Shown here: positions 34,068 through 43,732 of the stretch, piece by piece | How the letters are laid out: every line of letters begins with the position of its first letter | How positions within the stretch are numbered: the stretch's first letter is position 1 | The notes under the pieces: generated by a model | The model's database searches: none | Seen by the model: only the letters and a program-made list of their open reading frames with translations | Told to the model about the DNA's origin: nothing | Origin: Phycicoccus elongatus Lp2 | GTDB taxonomy: Bacteria > Actinomycetota > Actinomycetes > Actinomycetales > Dermatophilaceae | Assembly (NCBI RefSeq): GCF_000367525.1 | Contig: NZ_HF570956.1 | Span: 935,675-999,674, forward strand | Direction: 5' to 3' | DNA length: 64,000 nt | Translations under genes and position numbers: made by a program

Positions 34068-34721
34068 ATGGCACTGTCACGTGAGGAGATGGCGGCCCGC
34101 GCCGCCAAGGAGTTGTCGGACGGGTCCTACGTCAACCTCGGGATCGGCCTGCCGACGCTGGTCCCCAACTATGTCCCCGACGACGTCGAGATCGTCCTGC
34201 AGTCCGAGAACGGCATCCTCGGCGTCGGCGCCTATCCCTTCGAGGAGGATGTCGACCCCGACCTGATCAACGCCGGCAAGGAGACGGTCACCCTGCGCAA
34301 GGGCGCTTCCTTCTTCGACTCCTCGACGAGCTTCGGGATGATCCGCGGCGGCAAGGTCGACGCCGCGATCCTGGGTGCCATGCAGGTCTCGGTCGTCGGC
34401 GACATCGCCAACTGGACGATCCCGGGCAAGATGATCAAGGGCATGGGCGGCGCGATGGACCTGGTGCACGGCGCCAAGAAGGTCATCGTCCTCATGGAGC
34501 ACGTCGCCAAGGACGGCTCACACAAGATCGTGCAGGAGTGCACGCTGCCCCTGACCGGCCAGCGCGTCGTCGAGCGCATCATCACCGACCTGGCCGTCAT
34601 GGACATCACCGACGACGGCCTGGTCCTGCGCGAACTCGCTCCCGGTGTCACCGAGGAGCAGGTCAAAGAGGCCACCGGGCCCGACTTCACCGTCGACCTG
34701 CAGCCGGCGCCCACCCACTGA
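34068..34721 (+). CDS. scoB: 3-oxoacid CoA-transferase subunit B
   Basis: 217 residues, normal length. The catalytic Glu is in [14 protein letters not shown]; other family segments are [62 protein letters not shown] and the C-terminal [15 protein letters not shown]. With subunit A it activates acetoacetate or a related 3-oxoacid using succinyl-CoA. It begins three bases after subunit A, so the two are co-transcribed; since A is frameshifted, the complex may not form. Confidence 0.93.
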   Translation: MALSREEMAARAAKELSDGSYVNLGIGLPTLVPNYVPDDVEIVLQSENGILGVGAYPFEEDVDPDLINAGKETVTLRKGASFFDSSTSFGMIRGGKVDAAILGAMQVSVVGDIANWTIPGKMIKGMGGAMDLVHGAKKVIVLMEHVAKDGSHKIVQECTLPLTGQRVVERIITDLAVMDITDDGLVLRELAPGVTEEQVKEATGPDFTVDLQPAPTH

Positions 34722-34725
34722 CAAC

Positions 34726-34731
34726 TACCCT
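34726..34731 (+). promoter_or_regulatory. -10 box TACCCT, leaderless start at 34738
   Basis: TACCCT, six bases before GTG 34738, which supports this start for the GT2 gene. Confidence 0.5.
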
Positions 34732-34737
34732 GAGCGG

Positions 34738-35754
34738 GTGAGCTCCACCCGCCCCGACCCGACCGTGACGCCGGACGTCACGGTCGTCGTCGTCACGTGG
34801 GAGCAACGCGAGCTCACCCTTGCCGCTCTTGATTCGCTTGCAGCACAGACGATCCCGCACCGCGTGCTGCTCGTCGACAATGCCTCGACCGATGGCACGG
34901 CCGAGGCGGTGGCGATCGGACACCCCGAGGTGGAGGTCCTGCGACTGCCGACCAACACCGGCTTCGCGGGCGGCATGGCGGCTGCGATCGATCGCGTCGA
35001 CACCCGCTACACCGCGCTTCTCAACAATGACGCCCGCGCCGATCCCGACTGGCTCGCCGCGTCCGTCGCGGTCCTCGACGCCCAGCCGAACGTGGCGGCC
35101 GCGACGAGCAAACTCCTCCTCGACGACGGGTCACCCACCGCGCGCGTCAACAATGCCGGTGTCGTCCTCCTCGACTCCGGATATGGCGCCGACCGGGGCC
35201 TCGGTGAGGTCGACGACGATCGCTTTGCCGAGCCGGTCGAGGTCTTCGGCTTCTCCGGTGGCGCGGCCGTCCTGCGCACGCTCGCCGTCAAGGCCGTCGG
35301 CGGCTTCGACGCCTCGCTCTTCATGTACTACGAGGACACCGACCTCTCCTGGCGGCTGCGGCTGGCCGGCTGGCGGATCGTCTATGTCCCCACCGCCGTC
35401 GTCCACCACCGTCACGCCGCCAGCTCGGATCCCGCCTCCGTCATGTTCGCCCGCCACACCGAGCGCAACCGCCTCCTGCTCCTTGCTCGCCACGCTCCCC
35501 TCGCGTATGCCGCGAGCCGCACCGCCCGCTTCCTGCTCACGACCGCATCGCTCGCCGCGAAGAAGGCCACCGGCCAGGTGGTGCCGCCGGACCACGTCTT
35601 CGACCCCGCCCTGCGCCTGCGGGTGCTCGGCGAAGTGGCCCGCCTCCTCCCTGACACCCTGCGGCGGCGATCCCGCGCCGCCCACGGTGACCGACGCGCG
35701 CCGACGGTCCGGCACTGGAGCGGGCGAGATCACGATGCGGGCGAGGTGCGGTGA
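34738..35754 (+). CDS. GT2 family glycosyltransferase (rhamnosyl/galactofuranosyl type)
   Basis: 338 residues. Motifs: VTVVVVTWEQRELTLAALDSL, VLLVDNASTDGTAEAV, LPTNTGFAGGMAAAIDRV, YTALLNNDARADPDWL, VFGFSGGAAVLRTLAVKAVGGFD and SLFMYYEDTDLSWRLRLAGW, the pattern of WbbL/GlfT-like GT2 enzymes. About 75 C-terminal basic residues follow. GTG 34738 is preferred over upstream frame because of the promoter box. The stop overlaps the next start (GTGA). Donor sugar unknown. Confidence 0.9.
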   Translation: MSSTRPDPTVTPDVTVVVVTWEQRELTLAALDSLAAQTIPHRVLLVDNASTDGTAEAVAIGHPEVEVLRLPTNTGFAGGMAAAIDRVDTRYTALLNNDARADPDWLAASVAVLDAQPNVAAATSKLLLDDGSPTARVNNAGVVLLDSGYGADRGLGEVDDDRFAEPVEVFGFSGGAAVLRTLAVKAVGGFDASLFMYYEDTDLSWRLRLAGWRIVYVPTAVVHHRHAASSDPASVMFARHTERNRLLLLARHAPLAYAASRTARFLLTTASLAAKKATGQVVPPDHVFDPALRLRVLGEVARLLPDTLRRRSRAAHGDRRAPTVRHWSGRDHDAGEVR

Positions 35755-36866
35755 GCATGCGGATCGGTCTGGACTGCACTCCCCTGCTCGGCCGGCGCAG
35801 CGGCATCGGCACCTACACCCGCCACCTGCTCGAGGCCCTCGTGGACCGCTACCCGCACGACGAGTTCGCCGCGACCGCCTTCACGTGGAACGGGCGTCGC
35901 GAGTTGGCAGAGGCCGTGCCTCCCGGCGTGACCGTGGCCAGTCGCCCCGTGCCGGCCCGCCTCCTGCGCCAGGCCTGGCAACTCACCGAACGGCCGCGGA
36001 TCGAGGACCTCGCCGGCCGCCTCGACGTCTTCCATGCGACCAACTTCCTCATGCCGCCCGTCGGCCGGGCGGCCGGGGTCGTCACCATCCATGACCTCGC
36101 CTACCTGCGCTTCCCGGAGACCGTGTCGGCCGCGACCTTGGCCTACCGCGAACTCGTCCCCAAGGGACTGGCGCGCGTCGGTGCCGTCGTCGTCCCCAGC
36201 CGGGCCGTCGCCGACCAGGTCCTCGACGCGTATGCCGTGGACCCGGCGTCCGTGGTCGTCACCCACGAGGGCGTGGACCCGGTGTGGGGGGCCACCGCCC
36301 CGAAGACGCCAGATGCCCTGCGGCAGTGGGGAATCGCCGAGGACTTCCTCGTCGTCGTGGGCACGCTCGAGCCCCGCAAGAACCTCCCCCGTCTCCTCGC
36401 TGCCTACGCCGCGGCCCTGCGCGACGACCCCGACCTGCCCCAACTCGTCATCGTCGGCGGCCAGGGCTGGGGCGATGCCCTCGACCTCACCGGCGTCCCG
36501 GACGGCCAGGTCGTCACCCCGGGCCATCTGCCCTGGGCGGACCTGCGCGGCGTCGTCGCCTCGGCCCGGGCGCTGCTCTTCCCCTCCCTGGACGAGGGCT
36601 TCGGTCTGCCACCTCTGGAGGCGCTGGCCTGCGGCACACCTGTGCTCGCTGCCGACATCCCGGTCCTCCGCGAGGTCCTCGGGGACCAGGCCCTCTTCGT
36701 CCCGCCGCTGGACGTCGAGGCCATCGCGGCAGGCATCGCCGATGTCACGGCTGCTCCGGTCGGCACGGCGACCACGCGCCGGGACTGGGCGGCCCGCTTC
36801 ACCTGGCGGGCGTGCGCCGAGGCGACGCACACGGCATACGACCTGGCAGTGCGGCGGACCCGCTGA
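35751..36866 (+). CDS. GT4 family glycosyltransferase
   Basis: 371 residues. GT-B fold with RIGLDCTPLLGRRSGIGTYTRHL, DVFHATNFLMPP, VVTIHDLAYLRFPETVS, DFLVVVGTLEPRKNLPRLLAAY, VVASARALLFPSLDEGFGLPPLEALACGTPVLAAD: the E-x7-E donor site of family 4 is intact. Start GTG 35751 (GTGA overlap with the GT2 gene) or ATG 35757. The stop abuts the convergent ABC gene with no spacer (TGATCA at 36864-36869). Confidence 0.92.
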   Translation: MSMRIGLDCTPLLGRRSGIGTYTRHLLEALVDRYPHDEFAATAFTWNGRRELAEAVPPGVTVASRPVPARLLRQAWQLTERPRIEDLAGRLDVFHATNFLMPPVGRAAGVVTIHDLAYLRFPETVSAATLAYRELVPKGLARVGAVVVPSRAVADQVLDAYAVDPASVVVTHEGVDPVWGATAPKTPDALRQWGIAEDFLVVVGTLEPRKNLPRLLAAYAAALRDDPDLPQLVIVGGQGWGDALDLTGVPDGQVVTPGHLPWADLRGVVASARALLFPSLDEGFGLPPLEALACGTPVLAADIPVLREVLGDQALFVPPLDVEAIAAGIADVTAAPVGTATTRRDWAARFTWRACAEATHTAYDLAVRRTR

Positions 36867-38114
36867 TCAGGTGAGGTTCTCCGGGGCCGTCTCGCGGACG
36901 GCCTCCCCGTCATCGAGCCTGACCTCACCCGGGATGCACCGGACGCTGCCCCCGCTGATCCGAAGGCCATCGATGCGCGCGGCGGCCATGAGGGTGTCGT
37001 CGACGAAGATGCCCAGCCCCAACGAGAAGTCCCCGGGCATGTCCGGCCACTCCTCGATCTGCCACGAGAGTGCGTGCGTCCCGACCGGCAACTCCGCGGC
37101 CGGCACGGTGTGGAATCGGGGCGTCACATGGGCCACGGCATCGGGCTGGCCGGGCGCGTTGACGTGGAGCGAGAACTTGGCCTTGGCGGATGGCTGTCTC
37201 AACACCTCGACCTGGCACGAGACGGTGGCGCGGGCGCCGACGACGAACTCCTCCAGGGGCGCACCCGTGCTCGGATCGACGACGGCGAAGTCGATGATCC
37301 GGGCCAACTCGCCGTCGATGGTGGCGACTCCGTCGACCCCCAGGAGCTTGTTGAGCCGCTTGATCGTCTGACGCGGCGGCCCGTCGAAGAGGACCCGACC
37401 GTGATCGAGGAGAACGGCCCGGGTGCACAGCGACTCGATCTGACCGGCCGCATGGGAGACGAAGAGGATCGTCTTGCCCTGTCGCTGGAAGTCCTCGATC
37501 CGGGCCAGGCACTTGCGCTGGAAGGCGGCGTCACCGACGGCCAGCACCTCGTCGACGATGAGGATGTCCGGGTCGACGTGGACGGCGACCGCGAAGCCGA
37601 GCCGGACGTACATGCCCGACGAGTAGTGCTTCACCGGGTAGTCGATGAAGGGGCCGAGCTCGCTGAAGTCCACGATCGCCTCGAAGAGGCGGTCGGTCTC
37701 CTCCCGCGGGACACCGAGGAGAGCAGAGTTGAGATAGACGTTCTCGCGCCCCGTGAGTTCGCCGTCGAAGCCGGCGCCCAGTTCGAGCAGGGAGGCGACC
37801 CGGCCCCGCACCTCGACGGTGCCGTCGTTGGGTCGCAGGATCCCGGAGAGGACCTTGAGCAGGGTCGACTTGCCCGAACCGTTGGGGCCGGTCAGGCCGA
37901 CGGTCTCGCCGCGGCGTACCTGCAGATCGACGTCACGAAGGGCCCAGAAGACATCGCCCTCGGACTGCTCTCGGCGAACCATCCGCTCCTTGAGGCTGGT
38001 CGCCCGCCGGTGGTAACTCGCGAACCTCTTGCTGACCCCGCGGGCATCGATGAGGATCTCGCCCTCCATGGGTGCCGTCGGGCTCACGGCACCCGACCCC
38101 TGCGTCGTCGTCAC
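36867..38114 (-). CDS. ABC transporter ATPase, Wzt-type with C-terminal cargo domain
   Basis: 415 residues. The ATPase domain (about 20-250) has Walker A VGLTGPNGSGKSTLLKVL, signature YSSGMYVRLGFAVAVHVD and Walker B DILIVDEVLAVGDAAF. About 150 residues follow with beta-rich character (ATVSCQVEVLRQPSAKAKF, FSLGLGIFVDDTL), like the Wzt carbohydrate-binding domain that recognises finished polysaccharide. It drives export of a lipid-linked glycan together with the permease. GTG 38114 overlaps the permease stop (GTGA). Confidence 0.92.
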   Translation of the reverse strand: MTTTQGSGAVSPTAPMEGEILIDARGVSKRFASYHRRATSLKERMVRREQSEGDVFWALRDVDLQVRRGETVGLTGPNGSGKSTLLKVLSGILRPNDGTVEVRGRVASLLELGAGFDGELTGRENVYLNSALLGVPREETDRLFEAIVDFSELGPFIDYPVKHYSSGMYVRLGFAVAVHVDPDILIVDEVLAVGDAAFQRKCLARIEDFQRQGKTILFVSHAAGQIESLCTRAVLLDHGRVLFDGPPRQTIKRLNKLLGVDGVATIDGELARIIDFAVVDPSTGAPLEEFVVGARATVSCQVEVLRQPSAKAKFSLHVNAPGQPDAVAHVTPRFHTVPAAELPVGTHALSWQIEEWPDMPGDFSLGLGIFVDDTLMAAARIDGLRISGGSVRCIPGEVRLDDGEAVRETAPENLT

Positions 38115-38986
38115 AGTTCCTCCGCGAAGTCCGCTGACCGGCGCCGGAAGAGCCAGATCCCGGCCGCCAGGAAGATCGCGGCCGTGATGGCGCTCATCCC
38201 GAGCGCCTGCACGTAGTAGAGGTTGTCCGCACTCGGCAACAGGAGCTGACCGACCTGCCCACTGTCGCGCGCGGCCTGGTTGTCCGGGTAGCGAACGACC
38301 CCGTAGAGCGCACGCTGCATGGCGATCACCGGGCCGGCCATCGGGTTCAGGTAGTAGAGCCATTCGATGACGTGGTTGTTCACCTGGGTGTGCACCAAGG
38401 TGGCCGGGTAGATGATCGGCGTCATCCACATCCACGCGAAGAGCGCCACCTCGACCAGATGCTGGGTGTCCCGCAGGCGAACGGTCGACGCGGCCGTGAA
38501 CAGCCCGAGCCCGATCGTCGCGGCCAGGACGACGATGAGTGCCGGGATGATGAGGAGCAGCTCAGGGCGCAGCGGGGGCATCCCGACGACGAAGAGGGCG
38601 ACCACCAGCACGATGTACTGCAGCGCCACCTGCACTCCGGCGAAGCCGATCGAGGCCAGCGGGAGGGACTCGTGGGCGAAGGGCACCTTCTTGACCAGAC
38701 CCGCATTGGCCAGGATCGATGTCGTCGCCCCCGACACGCCCATCGTGAAGAAGTTCCAGATCAGCATCCCCGACATCAGGAAGAGGCCGAAGTAGGGGAC
38801 GGCGGACTTGAACACCACGGCGAAGACGAAGGTGTAGACCACGAGGATCAACAACGGATTCGCGAGCGACCACAGGAAACCCAGCGTCGATCCCTGGTAC
38901 TTGACCTTGAGATCCTTGCGGATGAGTTGACCGATGAGTTCGGTTCGCAGCCGGGATTGGGTGCCCGACGGGCGCGTGACCCCCAT
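38111..38986 (-). CDS. ABC-2 type polysaccharide export permease, Wzm-type
   Basis: 291 residues. N-terminal amphipathic start LIGQLIRKDLKVKYQGSTLGFLWSLANPLL is the hallmark of Wzm/TagG-type permeases. About six membrane segments follow, for example ILVVYTFVFAVVFKSAVPYF and AAIFLAAGIWLFRR at the end. ATG 38986 has GGAAGGAC upstream. With the adjacent Wzt-like ATPase it forms an exporter for a cell-wall polymer such as teichoic acid or a galactan-like glycan. The divergent promoter region faces the GT4 gene at 39056. Confidence 0.92.
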   Translation of the reverse strand: MGVTRPSGTQSRLRTELIGQLIRKDLKVKYQGSTLGFLWSLANPLLILVVYTFVFAVVFKSAVPYFGLFLMSGMLIWNFFTMGVSGATTSILANAGLVKKVPFAHESLPLASIGFAGVQVALQYIVLVVALFVVGMPPLRPELLLIIPALIVVLAATIGLGLFTAASTVRLRDTQHLVEVALFAWMWMTPIIYPATLVHTQVNNHVIEWLYYLNPMAGPVIAMQRALYGVVRYPDNQAARDSGQVGQLLLPSADNLYYVQALGMSAITAAIFLAAGIWLFRRRSADFAEEL

Positions 38987-39055
38987 GCATGTCCTTCCGC
39001 AACCGCGCGTGCCTGTACTGTGCCCGACAGGATACAGGCGTGAGGAGCTGAGCCC

Positions 39056-40156
39056 GTGCGCGTTGACTTCCTGGCAGAGCAGGTGTGTTCGCGGGTTCCC
39101 GGCGGCACCGGCCGGTATGCCGCGCAGTTGCTCGCCCACCTGGCCACCAGCGCGTCCGGTGAGGATCTCCACCTGCGTGCGGTCGTCGGCCGGCCCTGTG
39201 CCCGGGTGACCGACGTCGTTCCCCGGGTGCGCACCATCGGAGTTGGTGGGCCGGTCCTGGCCCGGCTCTGGGAGCGCGGTCTGCCCCCGACCCTTGGCCC
39301 GGGAGCAGATGTGGTCCACGCCCCCACCCTGCTCGTGCCACCGGTCCGCAAAGCGGCGCTGGTGGTCACGGTGCACGACGCCGTGCCGTGGACGCACCCC
39401 GACACCCTGACCCCTCGGGGCGTGAGCTTCCATCGGCGGATGGCCGAGCGCGCCATGGCGCGGGCCGACCTGATCATCACGCCGACCCAGCGGGTCGCGC
39501 ACCAACTGGCCGAACTGCTCGACCCCCCCTGCCAGGTGCAAGCCATCCCGCTGGGCGTGACCCCGATGCCGGTCCCTCCGGACGCACCGGCGCGACGCGT
39601 CGGACTCGGTATCGGCCGGGCTCCTTATGTCCTCTTCGTCGGCACCCGGGAGCCGCGCAAAGGTCTCGACGTGCTGGTGACGGCCATGGGCCACGCCGAG
39701 CTGAGCCACCTCGACCTGGTCGTCGTCGGGCCGATCGGCTGGGGCGACGTCGACGTCCTCACCGCCTCGAACCAGGCCGGTATCGGGTCCCGCGTCCACC
39801 TGCTCGGGGCGGTGTCCGACGAGGACCTCGCCGCTGTCTACGCGGGCGCAGCAGCCCTCGCGTTGCCCAGCCGCGCCGAAGGTTTCGGAATTCCCGTCAT
39901 CGAAGCGATGGCCCATGGCGTTCCGGTCGTCATCAGCGACGATCCGTCCCTGCTCGAGACCGCTGGCGGGTGGGCCACCATCTCCGCCATCGGTGACCCG
40001 GATTCGCTGGCGCAGGCTCTGGTGAGCGCCACCTCGGGCTCGGCCGGGATGACGGCGATGGTCGCGGGTGCCCGGGAACATGCCGGCGAACTCACCTGGG
40101 AGCGGGCCGCGCAGCGGACCCTCGCGGCATACCGAACGGCGCTCGGTCGCGCCTGA
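39056..40156 (+). CDS. GT4 family glycosyltransferase
   Basis: 366 residues. GT-B fold: VDFLAEQVCSRVPGGTGRYAAQLL, ADVVHAPTLLVPP, VVTVHDAVPWTHPDTLTPRG, YVLFVGTREPRKGLDVLVTA, DLAAVYAGAAALALPSRAEG and GFGIPVIEAMAHGVPVVISD with intact E-x7-E. GTG 39056 follows GAGGAG. The GTATGCCG word at 39115 encodes the YAA of GRYAAQLL; the same residues recur in the GT4 at 41632. Acceptor unknown. Confidence 0.92.
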   Translation: MRVDFLAEQVCSRVPGGTGRYAAQLLAHLATSASGEDLHLRAVVGRPCARVTDVVPRVRTIGVGGPVLARLWERGLPPTLGPGADVVHAPTLLVPPVRKAALVVTVHDAVPWTHPDTLTPRGVSFHRRMAERAMARADLIITPTQRVAHQLAELLDPPCQVQAIPLGVTPMPVPPDAPARRVGLGIGRAPYVLFVGTREPRKGLDVLVTAMGHAELSHLDLVVVGPIGWGDVDVLTASNQAGIGSRVHLLGAVSDEDLAAVYAGAAALALPSRAEGFGIPVIEAMAHGVPVVISDDPSLLETAGGWATISAIGDPDSLAQALVSATSGSAGMTAMVAGAREHAGELTWERAAQRTLAAYRTALGRA

Positions 40157-40217
40157 CCCGACCATCGCGGGGTGCCCGAGAGCGCCTGACGTGGCCGGTC
40201 GCGCGCGCCTGTCCACC

Positions 40218-40223
40218 TACACT
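40218..40223 (+). promoter_or_regulatory. -10 box TACACT, leaderless start at 40230
   Basis: TACACT, six bases before GTG 40230; no ribosome site between. Confidence 0.5.
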
Positions 40224-40229
40224 GGGTCA

Positions 40230-41624
40230 GTGACCAGCCCGACCAGACGCCATGTCCTGATCGTCACCGGGGAACCCTTGGGCACCAAAATGGCTGGCCC
40301 TGCCATCCGCGCCCTGGAGATGGCCACCCTGCTCAAGCCCGACAATGACGTCATCCTCGCGACGATGGGGCGATGCGACCTCGTCATCGAGGGCATCACG
40401 ACGGTCCATCTCAATCACCAGAACGCGCGCCAACTCGTCGAGGGATCCGACGTCATCATCTTCCAAGGCGTCTTCCTGTCGATCTACCACTGGGCAGCCA
40501 ACAGCGACGCGGTGATCATCCCCGACATCTATGACCCCTTCCATCTGGAGACCCTCGAGCAGGAGAGCGACCGGCCGATGGCCGAGCGGTGGGAGGTCTC
40601 CCACATGACGGTCGAAGCCCTCAACCACCAGATCCGACGCGGCGACTACTTCGTCTGCGCCTCGGAGAAGCAGCGCGACTTCTGGCTCGGCCAACTCGCC
40701 GGTCAGGGTCGGATCAACCCCACGAGCTACGACGAGGACGCCTCTCTCCGCCGACTCATCGACGTGGCGCCCTTCGGGCTGCCGGAGGAGCCGCCCGTCC
40801 AGAAGCAGCACGGCCTGCGTGGAGTCATCGACGGCATAGGCCAGGACGACAAGGTGATCCTGTGGGGTGGCGGGGTCTACAACTGGTTCGACCCCTTGAC
40901 CCTGATCCGCGCCATGGCGGTGGTCGCCGAGAAGGTGCCCGAGGCGCGGCTGGTCTTCATGGGCATGAAGCACCCCAATCCGGATGTCCCCGCCATGGCC
41001 ATGGCCAACCACAGCCGGGAACTCGCCGAGCAACTCGGCCTCACCGGTCGGCATGTCTTCTTCAACGAGACCTGGGTGCCCTATCAGGACCGGGCCGATC
41101 TCCTGCTCGACGCCGACATCGGTGTCAGCTGCCACTTCGACCACATCGAGACGGAGTTCAGCTTCCGCACCAGGATCCTGGACTACCTCTGGGCGGGGCT
41201 GCCGATCGTGTGCACCCAAGGTGACGCCTTCGCCACGCTCGTGGAGACCGAGGGGCTGGGAGCCACGGCCGCACCGGAGGACGTCCTGGGCCTGGCCACC
41301 GCACTCATCGACCTGTTGACCGACGAGCCGGCCCGCGCTGCGGCGTCCGAGCGCGTCAAGGAGGTGGCCAAGCGCTTCACGTGGCGCCAGTCCCTAGCCC
41401 CGCTGATGGCGTTCATGGCCGATCCACGTCGGGCTCCGGACCTGCACCCGGACACACCCAGGCCGCACACACCCGCTGGGTTCGTGCACCGGCCCAAGTT
41501 CGGGCCGCGCGCCGACCTTGCCCTGTTCCGCACCTACCTCGACCAGGGTGGCCCGGGCGAGTTGGTGCGACGCATGACCGGGCGGGTGCGCCGCATCGCT
41601 CGCGAGACCGTGAGCGGCCGCTGA
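40230..41624 (+). CDS. Glycosyltransferase (GT4-like, GT-B fold)
   Basis: 464 residues. HVLIVTGEPLGTKMAGPAIR lies at the N terminus, DYFVCASEKQRDFWLGQLA in the middle, then KVILWGGGVYNWFDPLTLIR, EARLVFMGMKHPNPDVP and VPYQDRADLLLDADIGVSCH followed by RTRILDYLWAGLPIVCTQGD. The C-terminal half is GT-B; the EFSFRTRILDYLWAGLPIV donor motif differs from classical E-x7-E. Homologues occur in actinobacterial and other glycan clusters. GTG 40230 was chosen from the promoter spacing. Seven bases separate it from the next gene. Confidence 0.87.
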   Translation: MTSPTRRHVLIVTGEPLGTKMAGPAIRALEMATLLKPDNDVILATMGRCDLVIEGITTVHLNHQNARQLVEGSDVIIFQGVFLSIYHWAANSDAVIIPDIYDPFHLETLEQESDRPMAERWEVSHMTVEALNHQIRRGDYFVCASEKQRDFWLGQLAGQGRINPTSYDEDASLRRLIDVAPFGLPEEPPVQKQHGLRGVIDGIGQDDKVILWGGGVYNWFDPLTLIRAMAVVAEKVPEARLVFMGMKHPNPDVPAMAMANHSRELAEQLGLTGRHVFFNETWVPYQDRADLLLDADIGVSCHFDHIETEFSFRTRILDYLWAGLPIVCTQGDAFATLVETEGLGATAAPEDVLGLATALIDLLTDEPARAAASERVKEVAKRFTWRQSLAPLMAFMADPRRAPDLHPDTPRPHTPAGFVHRPKFGPRADLALFRTYLDQGGPGELVRRMTGRVRRIARETVSGR

Positions 41625-41631
41625 CCGGCCC

Positions 41632-42822
41632 ATGACTGGTTCCGCGACCACCCACGTCCTCCTCGACGCCACGGCGCTGCCCCCGGGCACGTCCCGCGGT
41701 GGGGTCTCGCGCTATGTCGATGAGCTCGTCGGGCACTGGCCCATCGAGCGTGTCGAGCTCACCGTCGTGGCCCAGCCCTACGACTCGGCCCGGTATGCCG
41801 CGCAGCTGGGTCCCGGGCGGGTCGTCACGGGGCCCGCAGCTCTGGGCCGACAGCCGGTGCGCCTGGCGTGGGAGCAGGTCGGGCTTCCTCGGCTCATCGC
41901 TCAACGTGACGTCGACGTCATGTTCAGCCCGCACTACACGATGCCGCTCGCCGGCCGACTCCTCCGTCGTGACGGTCGTCGGGTCGCGCAGGTCGTCACC
42001 CTGCACGACGCCACCTTCTTCAGTCACCCCCACCTGCACCACGGGGTGAAGGCGAAGTTCTTCCCGGCGTGGACCCGGGCCTCGGTGCGCCTGGCGGACG
42101 CCCTGATCGCACCGAGCCAGGCCACGGTCGACGAGGTGCGTCGGGTGACCGGGGCACCGGCGAACACGTTCTCGGTCATTCCGCACGGGGTCGATCTGGA
42201 GCGTTTCCACCCGCCGACGGGCGCGGAGATCGAGGCCGCGCGCGAGTGGGCCGGTCTGGCAGCCGGTGTCCCGTATGTCGCCTTCCTCGGCACCATCGAA
42301 CCCCGCAAGAATGTCCCCGCGTTGATCCGAGCCTGGACCCAGGTGTGCCGCGAAGTCGCCGATCCACCGGCACTCGTCCTCGCCGGTGGTCGCGGATGGG
42401 ACGACGAGGTCGATCCAGCCATTGCCGCGGTTCCGCAAAACCTGACCGTCCGCCGGCCCGGCTTCGTGCCCGAGCACCTCGCCGCCGGTCTCCTCGGCGG
42501 CGCCGAGGTCGTCGCCTACCCCTCCCTCGGTGAGGGCTTCGGATTGCCGGTGCTGGAGGGAATGGCCTGTGGCACACCGGTGCTCACCACGTCGCTGCTC
42601 TCGCTCCCTGAGGTGGGCGGCGACGCGGTCCGGTATGCCGCGTCGCCGACACCCGACGATCTTGCCGACGCGCTGCGCGACCTGTTGGGTGACCCGGCCG
42701 AACGATCTCGGCTCGCGGCGGCCGGCCTGGCTCGCGCCCAGGGGTTCTCGTGGCAGCACACGGTCGACGAGCACGTCTCGCTCATCGAAGGGTTGGCGAG
42801 CACCCAGGAGGCTATGCCATGA
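41632..42822 (+). CDS. GT4 family glycosyltransferase
   Basis: 396 residues. Motifs: HVLLDATALPPGTSRGGVSRYVDEL, DVMFSPHYTMPL, VVTLHDATFFSHPHLHHG, YVAFLGTIEPRKNVPALIRA, VVAYPSLGEGFGLPVLEGMACGTPVLTTS, with the E-x7-E motif intact. It is similar in plan to the GT4 at 35751, and the two may be old duplicates. Two GTATGCCG words (41793, 42633) lie in frame as RYAA. The stop overlaps the next ATG (ATGA). Confidence 0.92.
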   Translation: MTGSATTHVLLDATALPPGTSRGGVSRYVDELVGHWPIERVELTVVAQPYDSARYAAQLGPGRVVTGPAALGRQPVRLAWEQVGLPRLIAQRDVDVMFSPHYTMPLAGRLLRRDGRRVAQVVTLHDATFFSHPHLHHGVKAKFFPAWTRASVRLADALIAPSQATVDEVRRVTGAPANTFSVIPHGVDLERFHPPTGAEIEAAREWAGLAAGVPYVAFLGTIEPRKNVPALIRAWTQVCREVADPPALVLAGGRGWDDEVDPAIAAVPQNLTVRRPGFVPEHLAAGLLGGAEVVAYPSLGEGFGLPVLEGMACGTPVLTTSLLSLPEVGGDAVRYAASPTPDDLADALRDLLGDPAERSRLAAAGLARAQGFSWQHTVDEHVSLIEGLASTQEAMP

Positions 42823-43730
42823 CAGCGGACGTGCGGGTCGTCGTCGTGACCTACAACTCTGAGCGCTTCCTGGGGCCATTTCTCGACTCGATCGCCGAAT
42901 CATCGCAGCGTGAGATCGCGGTCACGGTGTCCGACAACGGTTCTCGTGACGGCAGCCTCGCCATCGCCGAAGGACGGCCGGGCGTCACCGTCCTGCGCAA
43001 TGGCGCCAATCTCGGCTACGGCTCTGCAGCGAACAGAGGGGCGGCCGGTGCGGCCGAGGAGTGGCTGGTCATCGCCAATCCCGACGTCCGCCTCACCCCG
43101 GACTGCCTCGACACCCTCCTGGAGGCGGCCGAACGATGGCCCACGGCGGGCGTCCTCGGACCGGGGATCCTCACACCCGAGGGTGAGCTCTACCCCTCGG
43201 CGCGCCTTCTGCCATCACTGCGCCGCGGAGTCGGCCACGCCACCTTGGGCTGGGTCTGGCCGAGCAATCCGTGGAGCACCGCCTATCGCAACGACCGAGG
43301 TGAGCCCCGCGAGGGTGTGGTCGGCTGGCTGTCCGGATCCTTCATGGTGGTCCACCGAGCGGCCTTCGAAGCCGTCGGGGGGTTCGACGAGGGTTTCTTC
43401 ATGTACTTCGAGGATGTCGACCTGTGCGACCGCCTCGGCCGCCAGGGGTGGACCAGCGTCTACGTCCCGCAGGCCAAAGTGCTCCACGTCGGTGGCCATT
43501 CGACCACGAAGGACCCGGCGTCGGCCGACCTCATGGCACGCACCCACCACCGCAGTGCCTACCGCTATCTCTCCGGTCGGTATGCCGGGCCCGCGCGGGC
43601 TCCCCTGCGCTGGGCGATCGGGGCTGGGCTCACCGTTCGCTACGGCCTGTCGCGGGTGGTGGCGACCGTGGCTCACACCGCGGTGCCGACGCGGCGCATC
43701 CGGCCGACTCAAATCGATGGAGGGGCCTGA
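42819..43730 (+). CDS. GT2 family glycosyltransferase (rhamnosyltransferase type)
   Basis: 303 residues. VRVVVVTYNSERFLGPFLDSI, VTVSDNGSRDGSLAIAE, LRNGANLGYGSAANRGAAGA, LVIANPDVRLTPDCLDTLL, GWLSGSFMVVHRAAFEAVGGFDEGFFMYFEDVDLCDRLGRQGW and HVGGHSTTKDP match WbbL-type dTDP-rhamnosyltransferases. In Mycobacterium WbbL places rhamnose in the linker between arabinogalactan and peptidoglycan; a comparable linker role here is inference. It is followed by the LCP gene. Confidence 0.92.
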   Translation: MTADVRVVVVTYNSERFLGPFLDSIAESSQREIAVTVSDNGSRDGSLAIAEGRPGVTVLRNGANLGYGSAANRGAAGAAEEWLVIANPDVRLTPDCLDTLLEAAERWPTAGVLGPGILTPEGELYPSARLLPSLRRGVGHATLGWVWPSNPWSTAYRNDRGEPREGVVGWLSGSFMVVHRAAFEAVGGFDEGFFMYFEDVDLCDRLGRQGWTSVYVPQAKVLHVGGHSTTKDPASADLMARTHHRSAYRYLSGRYAGPARAPLRWAIGAGLTVRYGLSRVVATVAHTAVPTRRIRPTQIDGGA

Positions 43731-43732
43731 CC

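Noticed and set aside
36864..36869. Adjacent stop codons TGATCA as a regulatory palindrome
   Set aside because: Two convergent genes simply abut, and TGA plus TCA gives a palindrome automatically.
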